A stretch of DNA of 64,000 nucleotides from JAXMCK01 sp046349395 (GCA_046349395.1 JAXMCK010000004.1:806001-870000), one strand, 5' to 3'; shown: positions 17,047 to 26,082, counted from the stretch's first letter. The notes: generated by a model not told the origin, from the letters alone. Numbers and translations: made by a program.

Positions 17047-18330
17047 ATGAGCGAGGGCAAGTACGGGTTCGAGACGCGGGCGATCCATGCCGGGGCGGCG
17101 CCGGATCCGACGACCGGTGCGCGGGCGGTGCCGATTTATCAGACGACCTCCTACGTGTTCGACGATGTCGACCACGCGGCCTCGCTGTTCAACCTGCAGA
17201 AGTTCGGCAACATCTACAGCCGGCTGACCAACCCCACGGTGTCGGTGCTGGAGGAGCGGCTGGCGGCACTCGAGGGCGGTTCGGCCGCCTGTGCCACGGC
17301 CTCCGGCCATGCCGCACAGTTCCTGACCTTCCTCAACCTGATGAGCCCGGGCGACCACATCGTGGCCTCGTCCAAGCTCTATGGCGGCTCGATCAGCCAG
17401 ATGCGGCAGACCTTCCCGCAGTTCGACTGGAAGGTCTCCTATGTCGACCCGCGCGATCCGAAGAACTTCGAGCGGGCGGTGACGGAGAAGACCAAGGCCT
17501 TCTTCATCGAGAGTGCGTCGAACCCCGACGGGATCATCGCCGACATCAAGGCGATAGCAGGCATCGCCCACGCCAACGGCGTGCCGCTGATCGTCGACAA
17601 TACCCTGCCCACCCCCTACCTGTGCCGGCCGCTGGAGTGGGGGGCCGACATCGTCACCCATTCGCTGACGAAGTATATCGGCGGCCAGGGCAACTCGATC
17701 GGCGGGATGATCGTCGAGGGCGGCAACTTCAACTGGGACAACGGCAAGTTCCCGCACATGACGGAGCCGTGTGCCGCCTATCACGGGCTGCGGTTCTACG
17801 AGACCTTCGGCACCTTCGCGCTGACCGTGCGCAACAAGGCGATCGGCCTGCGCGACATGGGGCCCTGCCTGTCGCCGATGAACGCTTTCCTCATCCTGCA
17901 GGGCACCGAGACGCTGGCGCTGCGGATGGACCGGCACGTCGCCAACGCCGACAAGGTCGCGGCCTGGCTCGCCAGCAACAGGCACGTCGCCTGGGTCAGC
18001 TATCCCCGCCTGCCGCAGAACCGCACGCCGCTGCTCGAGAAGTACTGCCCGCGCGGGGTCGGCTCGGTGTTCACGATCGGCGTCAAGGGCGGCTACGAGA
18101 TGGGCGTGAAGCTCGTCGACAACTGCCAGCTGCTCAGCCACGTCGCCAATATCGGCGACACGCGCTCGCTCATCATCCACCCGGCCTCGACCACGCACCG
18201 CCAGCTCAGCCCCGAGCAGCTGGTGGCGGCCGGAGCCGGCCCCGACGTCGTCCGCCTCTCGATCGGCCTCGAGACCGTCGACGACATCATCGCCGACCTC
18301 GACCAGGCCCTGACGAAGGCGGCAGGCTGA
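17047..18330 (+). CDS. metY: O-acetylhomoserine sulfhydrylase (aminocarboxypropyltransferase)
   Basis: The 427-residue PLP enzyme joins O-acetylhomoserine with sulfide to make homocysteine, or with methanethiol to make methionine. Family features are clear: GFETRAIHAG start, PIYQTTSYVFDD, YSRLTNPTVSVLEERLAALE, the PLP-stacking region, and THSLTKYIGGQG with the Schiff-base Lys209. A final RLSIGLETVDDIIADLDQAL is typical of the Cys/Met metabolism family. Its length (425-435) fits MetY better than MetB/MetZ (~390). I chose the ATG at 17047 with GAGGGG upstream; a GTG at 17032 is possible. Fits the sulfate-uptake locus at 50-56 kb in overall sulfur metabolism, though unlinked. Confidence 0.9.
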   Translation: MSEGKYGFETRAIHAGAAPDPTTGARAVPIYQTTSYVFDDVDHAASLFNLQKFGNIYSRLTNPTVSVLEERLAALEGGSAACATASGHAAQFLTFLNLMSPGDHIVASSKLYGGSISQMRQTFPQFDWKVSYVDPRDPKNFERAVTEKTKAFFIESASNPDGIIADIKAIAGIAHANGVPLIVDNTLPTPYLCRPLEWGADIVTHSLTKYIGGQGNSIGGMIVEGGNFNWDNGKFPHMTEPCAAYHGLRFYETFGTFALTVRNKAIGLRDMGPCLSPMNAFLILQGTETLALRMDRHVANADKVAAWLASNRHVAWVSYPRLPQNRTPLLEKYCPRGVGSVFTIGVKGGYEMGVKLVDNCQLLSHVANIGDTRSLIIHPASTTHRQLSPEQLVAAGAGPDVVRLSIGLETVDDIIADLDQALTKAAG

Positions 18331-18341
18331 AGTCCGGAGTA

Positions 18342-18551
18342 ATGGAGAGTACGGCCGTCATGAACAGGTCGAACAAACCCGCAGGCGTGACGGCCGACGA
18401 CCCAGCGCAGTCCAAAGTCGGCCAAGCCGCTTCCTCCGGAGAGACGCCAGAAGAGAAGAAGCAGCAGGCGCTCGCAGCACTTAGAGCCTGCAGCCGGCCC
18501 CTGCCGCCCGGCTACCGTTTCGACCGCGAGGACGCCAACTCCAGAGGGTGA
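18342..18551 (+). CDS. small hypothetical protein ending in a PPGYRFDREDAN motif
   Basis: A 69-residue polar protein starting 11 bp after metY stops, so probably co-transcribed. It has EEKKQQALAALRAC followed by PLPPGYRFDREDANSRG. A PP-x-(F/Y)-x-FDR-(E/D)-x-AN ending recalls small antitoxin-like (VapB-type) proteins, but no toxin gene is next to it and there is no clear DNA-binding N-terminus. I give no function. Confidence 0.5.
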   Translation: MESTAVMNRSNKPAGVTADDPAQSKVGQAASSGETPEEKKQQALAALRACSRPLPPGYRFDREDANSRG

Positions 18552-18555
18552 CGGG

Positions 18556-19314
18556 TCAGGCGATGGTGAAGCCGCCGTCGACGACGAGGTCGGTGCCGTT
18601 GACCATGCCGGCGGCGTCGCTGGCGAGGTAGAGGGCGGCGAGTGCTATCTCGACCGGCTCGGCGAAGCGGCGGGTGGGGACCTTCTGCTTGAACGCCTCG
18701 CCGACCTCGCCGGCCCAGACCTTGCGGCCGAGGTCGGTGGCGACCACGGTCGGCAGGATGGCGTTGGTGGTGATGCCGTGCGGGCCCCACTCCAGGGCCA
18801 GCACCTTGGTCATGCCGAGCAGGCCCGCCTTGCTCGCACAGTAGGCGAGATGGCCGTCGAGGGCGATGATCGCGGCCTGCGAGGCCATGTTGACGATGCG
18901 GCCGTAGCGCTGGCGGATCATCTGCTTGCCGGCCTCGCGCGCCCAGAGGAACGGGGCGCGGAGATTGATCCCCATCGTCCAGTCCCAGAGCTCGGCCGTG
19001 TGCGCCTCGGCGGGATCGAGCCGGGCGACGCCGGCATTGTTGATCAGGATGTCGAGCCGCCCCGCCTTGGCCGCCACGTCGGCCACGATGCGGACGGCGG
19101 CGGCCTCGTCGTTGACGTCCGCCACAAAGGCCAGGTGCTGCGAACCCAGCGCCTTCGCCTGCTCCAGCACGGCCTCGGCGCGGTCGATCAGGACGAGCCG
19201 GCAGCCGCGCTCGGCGAAGAGGTCGGCGATGACCCTGCCGATGCCGCCGGAGGCACCCGTGATCAGGGCGACCCGGCCGCTGAGGTCGAAGGCCTTGGCG
19301 AAGCTCAGGTCCAT
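18556..19314 (-). CDS. short-chain dehydrogenase/reductase (SDR)
   Basis: A 252-residue classical SDR: NAD(P)-binding GASGGIG (residues 20-26), INNAGVA, catalytic Ser145 in NMASQAA, Tyr158 and Lys162 in YCASK, and the C-terminal NGTDLVVDGGFT. Arg at the end of strand 2 is absent (LIDRAEAV has Asp first), which suggests NAD preference. The substrate is probably a sugar alcohol or hydroxyacid. I took the ATG at 19312-19314, where similarity starts. It lies 10 bp after the kinase-gene stop, so both form a two-gene operon. Confidence 0.88.
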   Translation of the reverse strand: MDLSFAKAFDLSGRVALITGASGGIGRVIADLFAERGCRLVLIDRAEAVLEQAKALGSQHLAFVADVNDEAAAVRIVADVAAKAGRLDILINNAGVARLDPAEAHTAELWDWTMGINLRAPFLWAREAGKQMIRQRYGRIVNMASQAAIIALDGHLAYCASKAGLLGMTKVLALEWGPHGITTNAILPTVVATDLGRKVWAGEVGEAFKQKVPTRRFAEPVEIALAALYLASDAAGMVNGTDLVVDGGFTIA

Positions 19315-19324
19315 GACGCGTCCC

Positions 19325-20335
19325 TTACGCCTGGGCGATCTTCTCGTAGAGCGGCAGCAACGGCTCCTCCGAGCGCGGTCCGTACTGGGCGATGATCTGG
19401 GCGGCACAGGCCGAGCCGAGGTGGCCGCAGGCGGCGAGGTCGAGCCCGGCGGTCAGGCCGCGGAGGAAGCCAGCGGCGTAGAGGTCGCCCGCCCCCGTCG
19501 TGTCGACGATGCGCTTGGGCTTCGCGGCATCGATCACGTGGACCTCGTCGCCGCGCACCACGACCGAGCCCTTGGCCCCGCGGGTCAGGGCGGCGAAGGT
19601 CACCTCGCGGCGGACCTCCTGCAGCGCCTGGTCGAAGTCCTCGGTCTCGTAGAGGGCGGTGATCTCGCCCTCGTTGGCGAAGAGGATGTCGACCTCGTTC
19701 TCGATCAGCTCGACGAACTCGGAGCGCCAGCGGCCCACGCAGAACGGATCGGAGAGGGTGAGCGCCAGCCGGCCGCCGGCCTCGTGGCAGAGATCGGCCG
19801 CCTTGCGGCAGGCGGCCTTGGCTTCCGGCCGGTCCCACAGATAGCCCTCGAGGTAGACGACCGAGGCGCGGGCCACGAGCTCGGGGTCGACATCGTCCGG
19901 GGTCAGCTCGACACAGGCGCCGAGATAGGTCTGCATGGTGCGCTGCGCGTCGTCGGTGATGAAGATGAGGCAGCGCGCTGTCGACGGGCCGCTGGCCGAA
20001 GGCTGGCTGCGGAAGGTGACGCCGGTCGAGCGCATGTCGTGGGCGAAGACTTGGCCCAGCTGGTCGTCGCGGACGCGGCCGATATAGGCGGCCTTGCCGC
20101 CGAGGCCGGCGATCGCCGCCATGGTGTTGGCGCAGGAGCCGCCCGACATCTCGCGGCCAGGGCCCATGCGCCGGTAGAGGAATTCGCTGCGGTCCTCGTC
20201 GACCAGCGTCATGATCCCCTTCTCGAGGCCGAGATCGGCGAGTTGCGCCTCGTCCGCCCGGGCCAGGACGTCGACGATGGCGTTGCCGATGCCGAGCACG
20301 TCGATCCGGTCATGGGCGGAAGAAGCGTTACGCAT
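19325..20335 (-). CDS. adenosine kinase-like PfkB family kinase
   Basis: The 336-residue protein is a ribokinase-family sugar/nucleoside kinase of the bacterial adenosine kinase group: DVLGIGNAIVDVLA start, the SGGSCANTMAAIAGLGGKA substrate loop, YLEGYLWDRP, FANEGEITAL, and the catalytic DTTGAGDLYAAGFLRGL (anion hole GAGD with the general-base Asp). It should phosphorylate adenosine or a similar ribosyl substrate with ATP. The ATG is preceded by AGGAG at suitable spacing; an in-frame GTG two codons upstream is less likely. It is followed by the SDR and is divergent from the EI24 gene. Confidence 0.85.
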   Translation of the reverse strand: MRNASSAHDRIDVLGIGNAIVDVLARADEAQLADLGLEKGIMTLVDEDRSEFLYRRMGPGREMSGGSCANTMAAIAGLGGKAAYIGRVRDDQLGQVFAHDMRSTGVTFRSQPSASGPSTARCLIFITDDAQRTMQTYLGACVELTPDDVDPELVARASVVYLEGYLWDRPEAKAACRKAADLCHEAGGRLALTLSDPFCVGRWRSEFVELIENEVDILFANEGEITALYETEDFDQALQEVRREVTFAALTRGAKGSVVVRGDEVHVIDAAKPKRIVDTTGAGDLYAAGFLRGLTAGLDLAACGHLGSACAAQIIAQYGPRSEEPLLPLYEKIAQA

Positions 20336-20417
20336 TGGCACTCCTGGCGTTGGATGGCGCGGCGGACTATAGCGGCGCGCCCGGCGCCCTCAACCGCGCC
20401 GCCAGATCGGAGCGCCG

Positions 20418-21104
20418 ATGCTGCAGGACCTCGTCCGTGCCTTCGCCGAGCTCAGGGATCCGCGGATTCGGCGCGTCGTGCTGATCAGCATCGGCCTCGC
20501 GGTCCTGACCTTCATCCTGCTGCTGGGCGTGGTGCAGGGTCTGCTCTACTGGTTGGGCGAGACCCCCTACCACTGGCTGAACTGGATCATCGGCCTCGCC
20601 GGTGCGGCCGGCACGGCGGTCGTCGCGTGGCTGCTGTTCCCGGCGGTTCTCACCTCCGTCGTCGGCCTGTTCCTCGACCGCGTGGTCGACGCGACCGAGG
20701 ACAACAACTTCCCCACGCTGCCGGCTGCCAAATCGCCATCGATGACGGCGTCGATCGTCTCGTCCGTGCGGCTGGCGCTGACGGCGATCGTCCTGAACCT
20801 CCTGGTGATACCGGCCTATTTCGTGCCGGTGCTGAACGTCGCCGTCTTCGTGCTGCTGAACGGCTACCTGCTGGGGCGGGAGTATTTCGAGCTCGTCGCC
20901 ATGCGCCGGCTGTCCTCGGCGGACGTGTCTGCGGCCAAGAGCCGCTGGCGCACGCCCATCCTGATCGTGGGGGGCCTCGTCGCCCTGCTCTCCCTCGTCC
21001 CGGTCGTCAATCTCGTGGCACCCGTGATCGGAGCCGCCCTCATGACGCTGCGATTCCATCGACTCACGGGCCGGGCGCCGCTGATGCCGCGCGCCACAAA
21101 TTGA
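20418..21104 (+). CDS. EI24/CysZ-like membrane protein
   Basis: A 228-residue inner-membrane protein with four or five hydrophobic segments (about residues 22-45, 57-85, 118-150 and 185-210). It contains LNGYLLGREYFELVAMRR, the signature of the EI24/CysZ family. E. coli CysZ supports sulfate uptake; alphaproteobacterial members are mostly uncharacterised. The start ATG follows GGAGCG. It is alone, with bactofilin 109 bp downstream on the same strand. A sulfate role is plausible given the sulfate ABC operon at 50-54 kb, but that is inference. Confidence 0.8.
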   Translation: MLQDLVRAFAELRDPRIRRVVLISIGLAVLTFILLLGVVQGLLYWLGETPYHWLNWIIGLAGAAGTAVVAWLLFPAVLTSVVGLFLDRVVDATEDNNFPTLPAAKSPSMTASIVSSVRLALTAIVLNLLVIPAYFVPVLNVAVFVLLNGYLLGREYFELVAMRRLSSADVSAAKSRWRTPILIVGGLVALLSLVPVVNLVAPVIGAALMTLRFHRLTGRAPLMPRATN

Positions 21105-21212
21105 CGTGAGTCCAGAGCGGTTGTAACGCTCCGCTCATCCAAAAGAACAGCTCGCGCCCGGCATCTCACCCGGCCCGCCGCATTCGTCCTGCACCCACCA
21201 GGGGAAAGCCTC

Positions 21213-21734
21213 ATGTTTCGCAAGAAGGACAACGAGCCAGGCGGTCGTCCGCCCGGACTGTCGGAGCGCCCTGGCGAGCCCGGTGTGAGCCGTCCTGCCC
21301 TCGAGGTCCGCACCCCCGACCTGTCGCCGCGCACGGTCCAGTTGCCCGGTGCCTCCACCGAGCCCGCAGGCGCCACGGAACAGGGCAAGCGCCTGATCGT
21401 CGGTCAGGGCATCAGCCTCTCGGGCGAGATCACCGCCTGCGACCGCCTCGTCGTCGAGGGCAGCGTGACCTGCACGCTGAACGAGACCCGTGCGATCGAG
21501 ATCACCCAGACCGGCCGCTTCACCGGCGGCAGGGCCGAGGTCGAGGAGGCGGACATCAGCGGCCTCTACGAGGGCGAGCTGACCGTCCGCAAGCGCCTCC
21601 TGATCCGCAGCACCGGTCAGGTCAAAGGCACCGTCCGGTACGGCGAGCTGGAGATCCAGCGCGGTGGACGCTTGACGGGCAACATCTCCATTACCGATTC
21701 GCCTCAACCTGTGGTAATGTCCGAGGTCAGCTAG
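21213..21734 (+). CDS. bactofilin (polymer-forming cytoskeletal protein)
   Basis: The 173-residue protein has a disordered N-terminal ~55 residues and a central bactofilin beta-helix of short repeats: GKRLIVGQGISLSGEITACD, RLVVEGSVTC, AIEITQTGRFTGGRAEVEEA, DISGLYEGELTVRKRLLIRS, TGQVKGTVRYGELEIQRGG, RLTGNI. Bactofilins self-assemble into filaments without nucleotide and serve as scaffolds for cell shape and stalk or wall enzymes. The start MFRKKDN carries the usual basic tip. A lipoprotein gene follows 21 bp after the stop, suggesting an operon. No M23 peptidase partner lies nearby. Confidence 0.88.
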   Translation: MFRKKDNEPGGRPPGLSERPGEPGVSRPALEVRTPDLSPRTVQLPGASTEPAGATEQGKRLIVGQGISLSGEITACDRLVVEGSVTCTLNETRAIEITQTGRFTGGRAEVEEADISGLYEGELTVRKRLLIRSTGQVKGTVRYGELEIQRGGRLTGNISITDSPQPVVMSEVS

Positions 21735-21755
21735 AGAAGGACCGGGCCGACCGCC

Positions 21756-22169
21756 ATGAGCACAGCACGTCGCAGGACCATCGGGTTCGTGGCGTTCGCG
21801 GGCATGGCGGTGGCGCTGTCCGGATGTGCCACCCCGGCCGACACCGGCCCGGACGATCTGGCCCGCTATCAGGCGATCGAGCGCTCGCAGCTGGCGAAGC
21901 TGCCGGATGATGTCGTGCTGGCCGGTCTCGACGAGAACCAGCTCAAGACCTATCTCGGCACGCCCACCCTCGTCCGCGAGGAGAACGGATCGCAATACTG
22001 GCGCTACAATCTCGCCGGCTGCCAGCTCGACATCTTTCTCTACCATGCCGCGGGCGGCGAGCCGCGCGTCGCCTATTACGACGTACGGCCGGCGGAGCCG
22101 AATCTCCCCGCCGGGCATTGCGACCTCCTGGCCGATCGCCTGAGGGCCGACGTCGGCGGCTCGATCTAG
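21756..22169 (+). CDS. small lipoprotein, weakly BamE/SmpA-like
   Basis: A 137-residue protein with a signal peptide and lipobox LSGC (Cys25), so probably a lipoprotein. The mature part (LDENQLKTYLGTPTLVREEN, then GSQYWRYNLAGCQLDIFLY) has the layout of SmpA/OmlA/BamE-like domains: a helix leading to an LG-x-P turn, then strands with WRY. The resemblance is to the fold only; I do not claim that it is BamE. It follows bactofilin closely. Its TAG stop lies in the CTAG that also holds the stop of the convergent methyltransferase. Confidence 0.7.
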   Translation: MSTARRRTIGFVAFAGMAVALSGCATPADTGPDDLARYQAIERSQLAKLPDDVVLAGLDENQLKTYLGTPTLVREENGSQYWRYNLAGCQLDIFLYHAAGGEPRVAYYDVRPAEPNLPAGHCDLLADRLRADVGGSI

Positions 22170-23053
22170 CCTCCGCTTTCCTCGTCCGAGCCGCCCCGGC
22201 CCAGCACGTCGCGCAGGTCGACAGTGCCGCTCCCAGGCCGCAAGGGCTTCGGCTGCGATGCCGCCGGCTTCCATCCCGTCAGGAACAGGAACTCGAAGGT
22301 GGCGGTGACACGCCCATCGGCCGTGCCGAACCGCTCGACGTAGGTCCGGCACGCCGTCGCCACGAGTTGCCGTGAGAGGCCGAGACGCGGCCGGTCGACC
22401 AGCGCGTTCGTCTGACCCATCCCACGCAGGTCCGCGAGCAGCCGGAGCGGATCGGCATAGGTGACGGTGATCCGCTCCACATCGGCGACGGGCAAAGCGA
22501 AGCCGGCCCGCTGCAGAAGTGCGCCGCCGTCGCGGACGTCGACGAAGGGCGAGATGCGGGCCGCCGCTCCGCCGCGCACGGCAAGTTCGGCGTCCAGCAG
22601 GCATTCGCGCAGTTCGTGCAACGTGTTGCCCCCCGGAAAGGCCAGCAGCAGCAGGCCATCGGGACGCAGGCTCCGGCGCAGCTGGATGAGCACACCCGGC
22701 AGATCGTTCACCCAGTGCAGCCCGAAGCCGCCCACGACCGCATCGAACCGCTCGTCGGCGAACGGCAGCACCTCGTCGTCGCCGACGACCCGCAGCGCCG
22801 CTTCGGTCCCTAGGCCCGTATCCGGTTCCAGGGTGACGACAGTCGAGGAGCGGTCCGCACTCAGACGATCTGCAAGGACTTCAGCCTCGGGGCCGAGCAC
22901 CAGCACCGAGGCGAGATCACGACGGATCTCTGCGACGCGCTCGGCCAGGCGGTCGGCGATCTCGTCGTGCAGGAAGCGGACGGGCTCGCCCCGGCGCGCA
23001 CGGGCGCGCCTCTGGGCGAGAAGGCCGCGATCGAAGAGGCGGGGAGCGGACAT
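22166..23053 (-). CDS. methyltransferase, NDUFAF5/BioC-like
   Basis: A 295-residue class I methyltransferase. It opens MSAPRLFDRGLLAQRRARA, typical of the NDUFAF5-like alphaproteobacterial group, then FLHDEIADRLAERVAEI, a degenerate motif I (VLVLGPEAEVLAD), LPFADERFDAVVGGFGLHWV (motif with the LHW common to BioC/NDUFAF5) and LLLLAFPGGNTLHELRECL. Mitochondrial NDUFAF5 is an arginine hydroxylase for complex I assembly; the bacterial role is untested. I chose ATG 23053, as the frame upstream lacks similarity. A small gap separates it from the cyclase gene upstream. Confidence 0.8.
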   Translation of the reverse strand: MSAPRLFDRGLLAQRRARARRGEPVRFLHDEIADRLAERVAEIRRDLASVLVLGPEAEVLADRLSADRSSTVVTLEPDTGLGTEAALRVVGDDEVLPFADERFDAVVGGFGLHWVNDLPGVLIQLRRSLRPDGLLLLAFPGGNTLHELRECLLDAELAVRGGAAARISPFVDVRDGGALLQRAGFALPVADVERITVTYADPLRLLADLRGMGQTNALVDRPRLGLSRQLVATACRTYVERFGTADGRVTATFEFLFLTGWKPAASQPKPLRPGSGTVDLRDVLGRGGSDEESGG

Positions 23054-23057
23054 CGCC

Positions 23058-24413
23058 TCAGGCCGCCGGCCGGAGCAAGGTCGGGCGCCCGGTCCAGACC
23101 TCCAACGATCCGGCGCGGCCCCGCACGTCCTGCACACCACCGTAGTGCAGTCCGGTCAGGGACGCCCCTTCGAGCCGTGCCCGCTCGATCAAGGCGGCAC
23201 TGGCGACGAAGGCGCAGTCCAGATCCCGTGTCATGCGCTCGAGGCGGCTCGCCGCGTTCACGGTATCCCCGATGACCGCGAACTCGAAGCGGGCGGAGCC
23301 GCCGATGTCGCCCATGATGACGGGTCCATAGTGGAGTCCGACGCCGATCCTGATCGCTCCTCGTGCATCGCTGCGGATGGCGTTCCAGGCATCGAGGGCA
23401 TCCAGCATCGCTGCCGCACAGGCGAGTGCCCGAGCCGCATCGCCTGGCCTCGGCTCGGGCACGCCGAACGTCGCCATCAGGCCGTCCCCGATGAACTTGT
23501 CGAGCGTGCCGTCATGCTCGAACACCACCTCGGCCATGCGGCCATGAAACTCGCGAAGCAGGGCCATGGTCGCCTCGGGCCCGAGACCTTCCGCCAATGT
23601 CGTGAACGACTTGATGTCGGCGAAGAGAACGGCCGCTTCCAGCCGGCCGACCTGGCCGAAGGGGCGGTCGGCGGTCGCCAAGCGCTCCACCATGCTGGGT
23701 GCGACGTAACGGGAGAGGTTCGCACGACCGCGCGCCGCCTCGGCCTGATCGTAGATCAGCCTGCGCGCCCGGTAGGCGCCGTAGGCGAGGATCAGGGTCA
23801 GCAGGAGGGTGACGACGATCCGCACGACCGCGTCATCGACGTGCACGTAGTGCGGATCGAAGTAGCGCAGGAGCTGACCGCCCCAGTCGTCGGGCGCCAG
23901 ATCGGCCAGCCCGATCAACGTGTCGGGCCGGCGTGCGATGACGAAGGTTCCAGCCGCCCACACGGCGGCGATCGTGCCACCGGTGGCGAGCACGATCAGC
24001 GGCCGGAAGGTGAGCGACGCCAGGGCAAGGAACAGCAGGGCGTAGAGGAAGCTCGGCTGGCGCAGGACGGTCTGCCACGGCCAGGCGTCGGGATAGGTGC
24101 GGCCGGGCGAGAGCAGCGCATAGGCCAGCACCAGGATGTCGAGAACGAGAAAGGTGTAGGCTGCCCAGCGCCGCTCGGGGTGATCGCGCAGGACGAGCCA
24201 GCCCAGGATGCCGAGGCCGATGAATGTGGCGAAGACACCCGCATTCTCGAGCGCGATGGCGGTGCCGTAGTTGAGCCCAAGCCAGATCAGTAGCACCGCC
24301 AGCATGGCGGTGCGGGCGATCGTCAGCCGGGCGAGGCTCTTGCGCTCGTAGTCCGCCAATGCGGCGTCGACCCAGGCGCTAGTCGGACGCCCACCATCGG
24401 CACCGCGGCGCAC
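23058..24413 (-). CDS. membrane-bound class III adenylate/guanylate cyclase
   Basis: A 451-residue protein with six or so membrane helices in residues ~30-235 and a class III cyclase domain at ~250-440. Catalytic features: VLFADIKSFTTLAEGL (first metal Asp near residue 265), LDKFIGDGLMATFG (second Asp near 308, with the Lys that usually selects adenine) and FAVIGDTVNAASRLERM (Asn and Arg of transition-state binding). So it is probably an active adenylate cyclase making cAMP. The start is a GTG at 24411-24413; a shorter start is possible because no strong ribosome site is seen. It sits between the YkvA and methyltransferase genes, same strand. Confidence 0.87.
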   Translation of the reverse strand: MRRGADGGRPTSAWVDAALADYERKSLARLTIARTAMLAVLLIWLGLNYGTAIALENAGVFATFIGLGILGWLVLRDHPERRWAAYTFLVLDILVLAYALLSPGRTYPDAWPWQTVLRQPSFLYALLFLALASLTFRPLIVLATGGTIAAVWAAGTFVIARRPDTLIGLADLAPDDWGGQLLRYFDPHYVHVDDAVVRIVVTLLLTLILAYGAYRARRLIYDQAEAARGRANLSRYVAPSMVERLATADRPFGQVGRLEAAVLFADIKSFTTLAEGLGPEATMALLREFHGRMAEVVFEHDGTLDKFIGDGLMATFGVPEPRPGDAARALACAAAMLDALDAWNAIRSDARGAIRIGVGLHYGPVIMGDIGGSARFEFAVIGDTVNAASRLERMTRDLDCAFVASAALIERARLEGASLTGLHYGGVQDVRGRAGSLEVWTGRPTLLRPAA

Positions 24414-24429
24414 GGGCCCTTGCTGCGGC

Positions 24430-24777
24430 TCAGCTCAGAAGCTGGTCCAGCCGCTCGCGGGCGGCCGTCCGGTGAGCGGGCAGGATGCTGCTGCCGACAG
24501 CCGCGATCGCCGCGGTGAGCACCGTCGCGTCGTCGGTGAAGCCGAGCCCCATCAGCCAGTCCGGCACGACATCCACCGGCAGGATGAAGTAGGCGACGGC
24601 ACCCCACAGCACAGCCTTCACCTGCATCGGCGTGGCGCGGTCCATGGCGCAGAACCAGGCGGCCAGCAGATCCTCGGCGAACGCGATGCGGGCGATGACG
24701 CGCGCCAGCTTCTTCCACAGGCGACGCTCGTCCGGAGCCTCATAGACGACGGGTAGGGTGGTCAGGGTCTCGCTCAT
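24430..24777 (-). CDS. YkvA/DUF1232 family small membrane protein
   Basis: A 115-residue protein with the DUF1232 signature AVAYFILPVDVVPDWLMGLG, then FTDDATVLTAAIAAV. These are small proteins with one or two hydrophobic segments and no established function. The start ATG lies 6 bp after the enolase paralogue's stop and the cyclase begins 16 bp downstream. The run phosphotransferase - enolase-like - YkvA - cyclase - methyltransferase may therefore be one transcript. Confidence 0.85.
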   Translation of the reverse strand: MSETLTTLPVVYEAPDERRLWKKLARVIARIAFAEDLLAAWFCAMDRATPMQVKAVLWGAVAYFILPVDVVPDWLMGLGFTDDATVLTAAIAAVGSSILPAHRTAARERLDQLLS

Positions 24778-24783
24778 GCCGCT

Positions 24784-26082
24784 TTATGTGTCCCCGGCGG
24801 CGGGCGCTACAAGGGCCGCGCGACCCGCGAAGCGGGCTCGGGCCCCTAGCGCCTCCTCGATCCGCAGCCCCTCGTTCCACTTCGCCATGCGCTCGGACCG
24901 GCTGAACGAGCCGACCTTCAATTGCGGCACGCCCCAGCCGACGGCGAGGTGGACGATGGTGACGTCCTCGCTCTCGCCGGAGCGTGCGGACACGATCCCG
25001 GTCATCCCGACCGCCTTGGCCGCTTTCCAAGCTGCCAAGGTCTCGGAGAGGGTGCCACGCTGGTTCGGCTTCAGGAGGACGGCCGTACAGGCGCCGCGCT
25101 CGGCGGCCGCGCGAACCCTGGCGGCGTCGGTCACGAGAAAGTCGTCGCCGATGACGAGGGCATGGTCCTTCGCACGTCGCGTGAACTCGATGAAGCCTGC
25201 TTCGTCGTCCTCGGCGAAGGGATCCTCGACCGCGAGAATCGGCCAGCGGTCGAGCCAGCCGAGCAGCAGTTCCAGCAGTCCCTCCCGGTCGAGGTCCCTT
25301 CCCTCGGCGGCGAGTCGGTAATGGCCAGCCTTGCCGAAGCTGCTGGCGGCGATGTCGAGGCTGATCGCGACCTGCTCCTTGGGCCGGAAGCCGGCGCGCT
25401 CGATGGCGCGGGTCAGCGTCGCCAAGGCGTCCTCGTTACCGGCGAACTCGGGCCAGTAGCCGCCCTCGTCGGCGACACCCTTCAGCCTGCCGGACTCCGC
25501 CATCAGCTCGCCGGCGTGCCGGTACACCTCGGCCGTCCACAAGAGCGCCTCGGCGAAGGTCGCCGCACCAGGACAGACGATCAGGAAGTCCTGCACGTCG
25601 AGCCTGCCGGCCGCGTGCTTGCCGCCGCCGAAGATCTGGATCTCGGGCAGCGGCAGGGTGCAGGCGCCTGCACCGCCGAGCCACCGCCACAGCGGCAGGC
25701 CGTGAGCCGCTGCCGCGGCCTGGGCAACGGCCATCGAGACGGCAACGGTGGCGTTGCCGCCGAGCTTCGCTTTCTCGGGCGTGCCGTCGAGCTCACACAA
25801 GGTCGAATCGACCGCGGCCTGGTCGGCGGCATCGAGGCCGCGAAGGTTCTTGGCGATCGGATCGTTCACAGCAGCGACAGCGTCGAGCACATCGGTGCCG
25901 CCAAGCCTCGTGCCGCCGTCGCGGCGGTCGAGCGCCTCGCCGGAGCCGGTCGAGGCGCCGGCCGGTGCGATGGCCCTGCCTACGGCACCTCGCGCCAGCT
26001 CGACCTCGGCCTCGACGGTCGGTCGGCCGCGGCTGTCCCAGACCCTGCGGCCCCGCACCGCGGCGATGCGCGTGCCGCTCAC
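24784..26082 (-). CDS. enolase-family paralogue with altered active site
   Basis: A 432-residue enolase superfamily member, full length for phosphopyruvate hydratase. Conserved: RGRPTVEAEVEL, GASTG loop, GGGKHAAG (His156), Glu206 in DEGGY, metal ligands Asp243, Glu286 and Asp314, Lys338 in LLKPNQRGTLSET, Lys389. Changed: the usual QEF Glu is Asp165 (VQDFLI), the His of VSHRSGE is Ala366 (VSARSGE), and the REA Arg after the GASTGS loop is Gly. Metal binding and the Lys base should remain, but the lost His normally helps bind the substrate, so ordinary glycolytic activity is doubtful. The GTG start overlaps the upstream kinase stop (GTGA), implying coupled translation and linked function. Confidence 0.82.
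   Translation of the reverse strand: MSGTRIAAVRGRRVWDSRGRPTVEAEVELARGAVGRAIAPAGASTGSGEALDRRDGGTRLGGTDVLDAVAAVNDPIAKNLRGLDAADQAAVDSTLCELDGTPEKAKLGGNATVAVSMAVAQAAAAAHGLPLWRWLGGAGACTLPLPEIQIFGGGKHAAGRLDVQDFLIVCPGAATFAEALLWTAEVYRHAGELMAESGRLKGVADEGGYWPEFAGNEDALATLTRAIERAGFRPKEQVAISLDIAASSFGKAGHYRLAAEGRDLDREGLLELLLGWLDRWPILAVEDPFAEDDEAGFIEFTRRAKDHALVIGDDFLVTDAARVRAAAERGACTAVLLKPNQRGTLSETLAAWKAAKAVGMTGIVSARSGESEDVTIVHLAVGWGVPQLKVGSFSRSERMAKWNEGLRIEEALGARARFAGRAALVAPAAGDT

Noticed and set aside
22461..24293. A 610-codon plus-strand frame
   Set aside because: It overlaps the methyltransferase and cyclase genes on the other strand; no motifs, only GC-driven openness.
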